Of a stretch of DNA of 5,632 nt, positions 4,281 through 5,632 are shown piece after piece; positions within the stretch are counted from its first letter, which is position 1, and every line of letters starts with the position of its first letter. The notes under the pieces were generated by a model. The model was not told the DNA's origin. It saw only the letters and a program-made list of their open reading frames with translations, and did no database searches. Origin of the DNA: Peptococcaceae bacterium (GTDB lineage: Bacteria > Bacillota > Desulfotomaculia > Desulfotomaculales > UBA12532); NCBI GenBank assembly GCA_003445475.1, contig DMDP01000176.1, positions 1 to 5,632 on the forward strand, in the 5' to 3' direction. A program made the position numbers and the translations under genes.

Positions 4281-4300
4281 TACCAAATAGCTACCAAATA
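4281..4300 (+). repeat. Two copies of TACCAAATA at 11-nt spacing
   Basis: TACCAAATA at 4281-4289 and 4292-4300, followed by TACTG. The 11-nt period places both copies on nearly the same helix face, as for a protein-binding site, but two short AT-rich copies may be chance. Confidence 0.35.
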
Positions 4301-4458
4301 TACTGAAACAGAGGACAGAGGGTGCCATTCTACGGCCTGTCTTGTACCACTCGCTGTTTTTGGCAGGGGACTGTATGGGCGCGAAGGACTATTTTGTACC
4401 TCGCCCGGGCGGCTGACGACTTCCCTGCGGCGCTTTAAAGTTTACAACTCTGCTTGAG

Positions 4459-4486
4459 GCAGGATTTTCCTTGCCCGGCGGCGAAC
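4459..4486 (+). promoter_or_regulatory. Second sigma-H-like promoter motif
   Basis: GCAGGATTT and GGCGAAC give AGGA (4461-4464) and GAAC (4483-4486) cores 18 nt apart, within the sigma-H spacing; the last base differs from GAAT. It shares GGCAGGA and the CGAA element with the motif at 1737-1773. It lies 114 nt upstream of the ORF at 4600. Confidence 0.35.
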
Positions 4487-4599
4487 AAGTGATTAATAAA
4501 CCGACAGGAATCGCCGCCGTTTTCGCCGGCCGCCCGCATCAAGCACCCGCGCACCCGTGCTCTACCTGAATCCCGGCGGGGAGGTCGAGGGAAGGCGAT

Positions 4600-4968
4600 T
4601 TGTCCGCCGGCCCCCAGGTGGATTCGCCTGGCAACGTGGCTCTCAAAGGCGCCATAGAAACAGGCGCCGTCTTCCCTGTGGTGGTGAAGTGGGACCGCAA
4701 CCGGTACGAGTACCTGGGCAAGTGGCGGGTGATCGACTGGAAATACTCGGCCTGGCAGGGGTTGCGGCCGCATTTTCATTTCTGGCTCCAGCGGGTGGAT
4801 CTGCCGGAAGAAGAACCAAACGGTGTGGCCGATTATCGTTGTGAACGGCCCTATCCCGCTGCTTCCCGCCAATGTATTGGATACCACCCCGCGGCTGGTC
4901 CCCTGGGCAAGCGGCAAATATTCCACTGGCTCAATCCAGATTCGGTTAGAAGTTTCTGGTTTGTATGA
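4600..4968 (+). CDS. Hypothetical protein, possible YDG/SRA-like domain remnant
   Basis: A 122-codon frame with TTG start, a GGGAAGG ribosome-site-like stretch close upstream and a stop at 4966-4968. The protein-like part is about residues 8-75: SPGNVALKGAIETGAVFPVV, then WDRNRYEYLGKWRVIDWKY, and HFHFWLQRVD. The order G-N-x-A-L, a hydrophobic V-V strand, Y-x-Y-x-G-x-(W/Y)-R-V and F-x-F-x-L-x-R-V recalls the second half of YDG/SRA-type domains found in some restriction endonucleases and modified-DNA readers. This is a resemblance, not a firm assignment. The tail after LPEEEPNG looks less natural. From about 4826, the overlapping frame (WPIIVVNGPIPLLPANV onward, to about 4980) reads at least as well, so a frameshift or a gene junction may lie near 4820. 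An in-frame TGA at 4567 bars any upstream extension. Confidence 0.4.
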   Translation: MSAGPQVDSPGNVALKGAIETGAVFPVVVKWDRNRYEYLGKWRVIDWKYSAWQGLRPHFHFWLQRVDLPEEEPNGVADYRCERPYPAASRQCIGYHPAAGPLGKRQIFHWLNPDSVRSFWFV

Positions 4969-5175
4969 TCAACAACTATGCGGGTGAACGCTGGAGTTTG
5001 GAGAGCTAAGCCCACAAGAGTGGATGGTTTTTGCCACGGCGGCTTAGCTGTCGGACGGTGGGTTGGTTGGCGCGATAGGGTGTCCGAGAAGAAAGGCGTG
5101 GTATTCAGGGTCATTTTTGATATACTGATCTCAAGCGGTAGTGAAACCGGGACCCTGACGTCGCCGTATCTAAGA
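4969..5175. other. Stretch with no recognised gene
   Basis: An open plus-strand frame from 4978 crosses this stretch into the UPF0175-like scrap, but its translation here is not protein-like and no ribosome site supports the ATG at 4978. TATACT at 5121-5126 could be a -10 box, although no good -35 lies 16-18 nt upstream. Confidence 0.45.
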
Positions 5176-5352
5176 ATGTTCGAGATAAACGGGATGTGGT
5201 TTGCAGCAGCCGAACTCGCAGGGCTTGACCGGCTGACCTTTCTTGCTTCCCTGCACCGGTACGGGGTGCCGGCGATCAACCTCCGCTCGCGTCGGGCTTT
5301 TAGCGGGCAGTTTCATAGATATGGGCGGGCAGCGTTTTGCATTGGAGGATGA
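5176..5352 (+). pseudogene. UPF0175-like antitoxin fragment
   Basis: The segment around 5203-5283 encodes AAELAGLDRLTFLASL and then RYGVPAINL. This is the helix-turn-helix-like signature of UPF0175 proteins (K-A-A-E-L-A-G-x-x-x-x-x-F-L-x-x-L-x-x-x-G-I/V-P), which are small antitoxins often paired with PIN-domain toxins. The usual N-terminal part, with its strand and the L-Y-x-x-G-x-x-S-x-G-x-A lead-in, is not present in frame. The C-terminal acidic D-L-x-x-D tail is replaced by an unrelated basic stretch running to TGA at 5350-5352. The ATG at 5176 has no ribosome site. I read it as an internal scrap of a lost gene, with no partner toxin in the window. The frame overlaps the region just upstream of the next hicB. 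Confidence 0.5.
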
Positions 5353-5381
5353 AGATCCGTAACGAGGAAGGGGCGCTTGGG

Positions 5382-5615
5382 ATGCAACGTAGGTTTCGGA
5401 TAGTTCTGGAGTGGGATGAGGAAGGGCAGGGTTACACCGTAACGGTGCCCTCTTTGCCCGGCTGCGTAACTGAAGGCGATACTATTGAGGAGGCGCTGGC
5501 CAACGCTAGAGAAGCCATAACAGGCTACCTCAGGGCGCTGGAGAAATTAGGCCAACCCCTGCCCGTCGGTGACGCACCGGTGGTCAGGAGACAGGAACTG
5601 GTGATTAACCTGTGA
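5382..5615 (+). CDS. hicB: HicB-family antitoxin (second hicBA pair)
   Basis: A 77-residue HicB-type antitoxin with the complete core: FRIVLEWDEEGQGYTVTVPS, then LPGCVTEGDT, EEALANAREAITGYLRALE and QPLP. It is a clear relative of the copy at 2478 (shared V-P-x-L-P-G-C-V-T-x-G and E-E-A-L-A) but too diverged to be a recent duplicate. The ATG at 5382 is preferred, with GGAAGGGG about 8 nt upstream. In-frame ATG 5349 and TTG 5337 are less suitable, the former having a GGAGG directly abutting it with no spacer. Like the first copy it lacks an added C-terminal DNA-binding domain. Its TGA overlaps a GTG that opens a hicA-like frame running off the window. Expected role: neutralise the adjacent HicA by direct binding. 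Confidence 0.88.
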   Translation: MQRRFRIVLEWDEEGQGYTVTVPSLPGCVTEGDTIEEALANAREAITGYLRALEKLGQPLPVGDAPVVRRQELVINL

Positions 5616-5632
5616 CGGCGCGGATGCCGAGA
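5612..5632 (+). CDS. Probable HicA-family toxin, first codons only
   Basis: A GTG at 5612-5614 overlaps the hicB stop by four bases (GTGA) and opens a frame V-T-A-R-M-P-R to the window end. An N-terminus with a basic-proline patch (x-M-P-R or K-L-P-R) before the first helix is common in HicA, and hicB is normally followed by hicA when it comes first. Only seven codons are visible, so the call depends on context. An internal ATG at 5624 is an alternative start. Confidence 0.5.

Larger units (their letters stand above)
4186..4599. other. Gene-free stretch
   Basis: No frame on either strand looks protein-like over these 414 nt. It contains a terminator-like hairpin (4227-4278), a two-copy 9-nt repeat (4281-4300) and a sigma-H-like motif (4459-4486), listed separately. 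The long open minus-strand frame over 4435-4926 looks like a shadow of the coding sequence opposite it. Confidence 0.6.

Noticed and set aside
4435..4926. A 163-codon open frame on the minus strand.
   Set aside because: It is rich in H, P, R and G and lacks domain-like patterning; it lies opposite the better plus-strand frame at 4600 and looks like its GC-rich shadow.
1..5632. CRISPR array, rRNA, insertion sequence with terminal inverted repeats, or riboswitch.
   Set aside because: No regularly spaced repeats, no rRNA sequence, no transposase-like frame and no aptamer pattern were seen.

Overview
The window looks like a piece of a GC-rich Firmicutes chromosome, most likely a Moorella/Desulfotomaculum/Pelotomaculum-type clostridium. 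This is an inference from the leucyl-tRNA synthetase fragment, purine-rich ribosome binding sites with GTG/TTG starts, strong intrinsic terminators, two sigma-H-like promoter motifs and the toxin-antitoxin families present. No species can be named from sequence alone.

Left part (1-2298) is orderly chromosomal backbone, all on the plus strand. It holds the 3' third of leuS with its terminator, two tandem Mth938/DUF498-type small proteins, a double hairpin with a textbook terminator, a short ModE-type winged-helix regulator, and tRNA-Thr(CGU). The regulator's reading frame runs through the tRNA promoter and stops inside the tRNA D-arm.

Middle part (2299-3020) is a small insertion at the tRNA 3' end. 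An intact hicB-hicA toxin-antitoxin pair lies between two copies of a 57-nt repeat made of the tRNA 3' half plus the start of its terminator. This is the usual signature of tRNA-site integration, but no recombinase gene is visible in the repeat-bounded unit.

Right part (3020-5632) is an accessory or decaying region. In order it holds an HD-GYP domain scrap, a possible minus-strand gene remnant, a RelB-like antitoxin with a frameshifted RelE-like toxin, a frameshifted and truncated ArdC-like antirestriction gene, about 400 nt of non-coding sequence with a hairpin and a sigma-H-like motif, and an ORF with weak resemblance to YDG/SRA-type domains. A UPF0175 antitoxin scrap and a second hicB, whose hicA begins in the last 21 nt, complete it. 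Up to four toxin-antitoxin loci, intact or broken, fall within about 3.2 kb.

The most notable points are the hicBA cassette bounded by tRNA repeats, the regulator/tRNA overlap, and the run of broken mobile-element genes. I did not find a clearly new multi-gene system.
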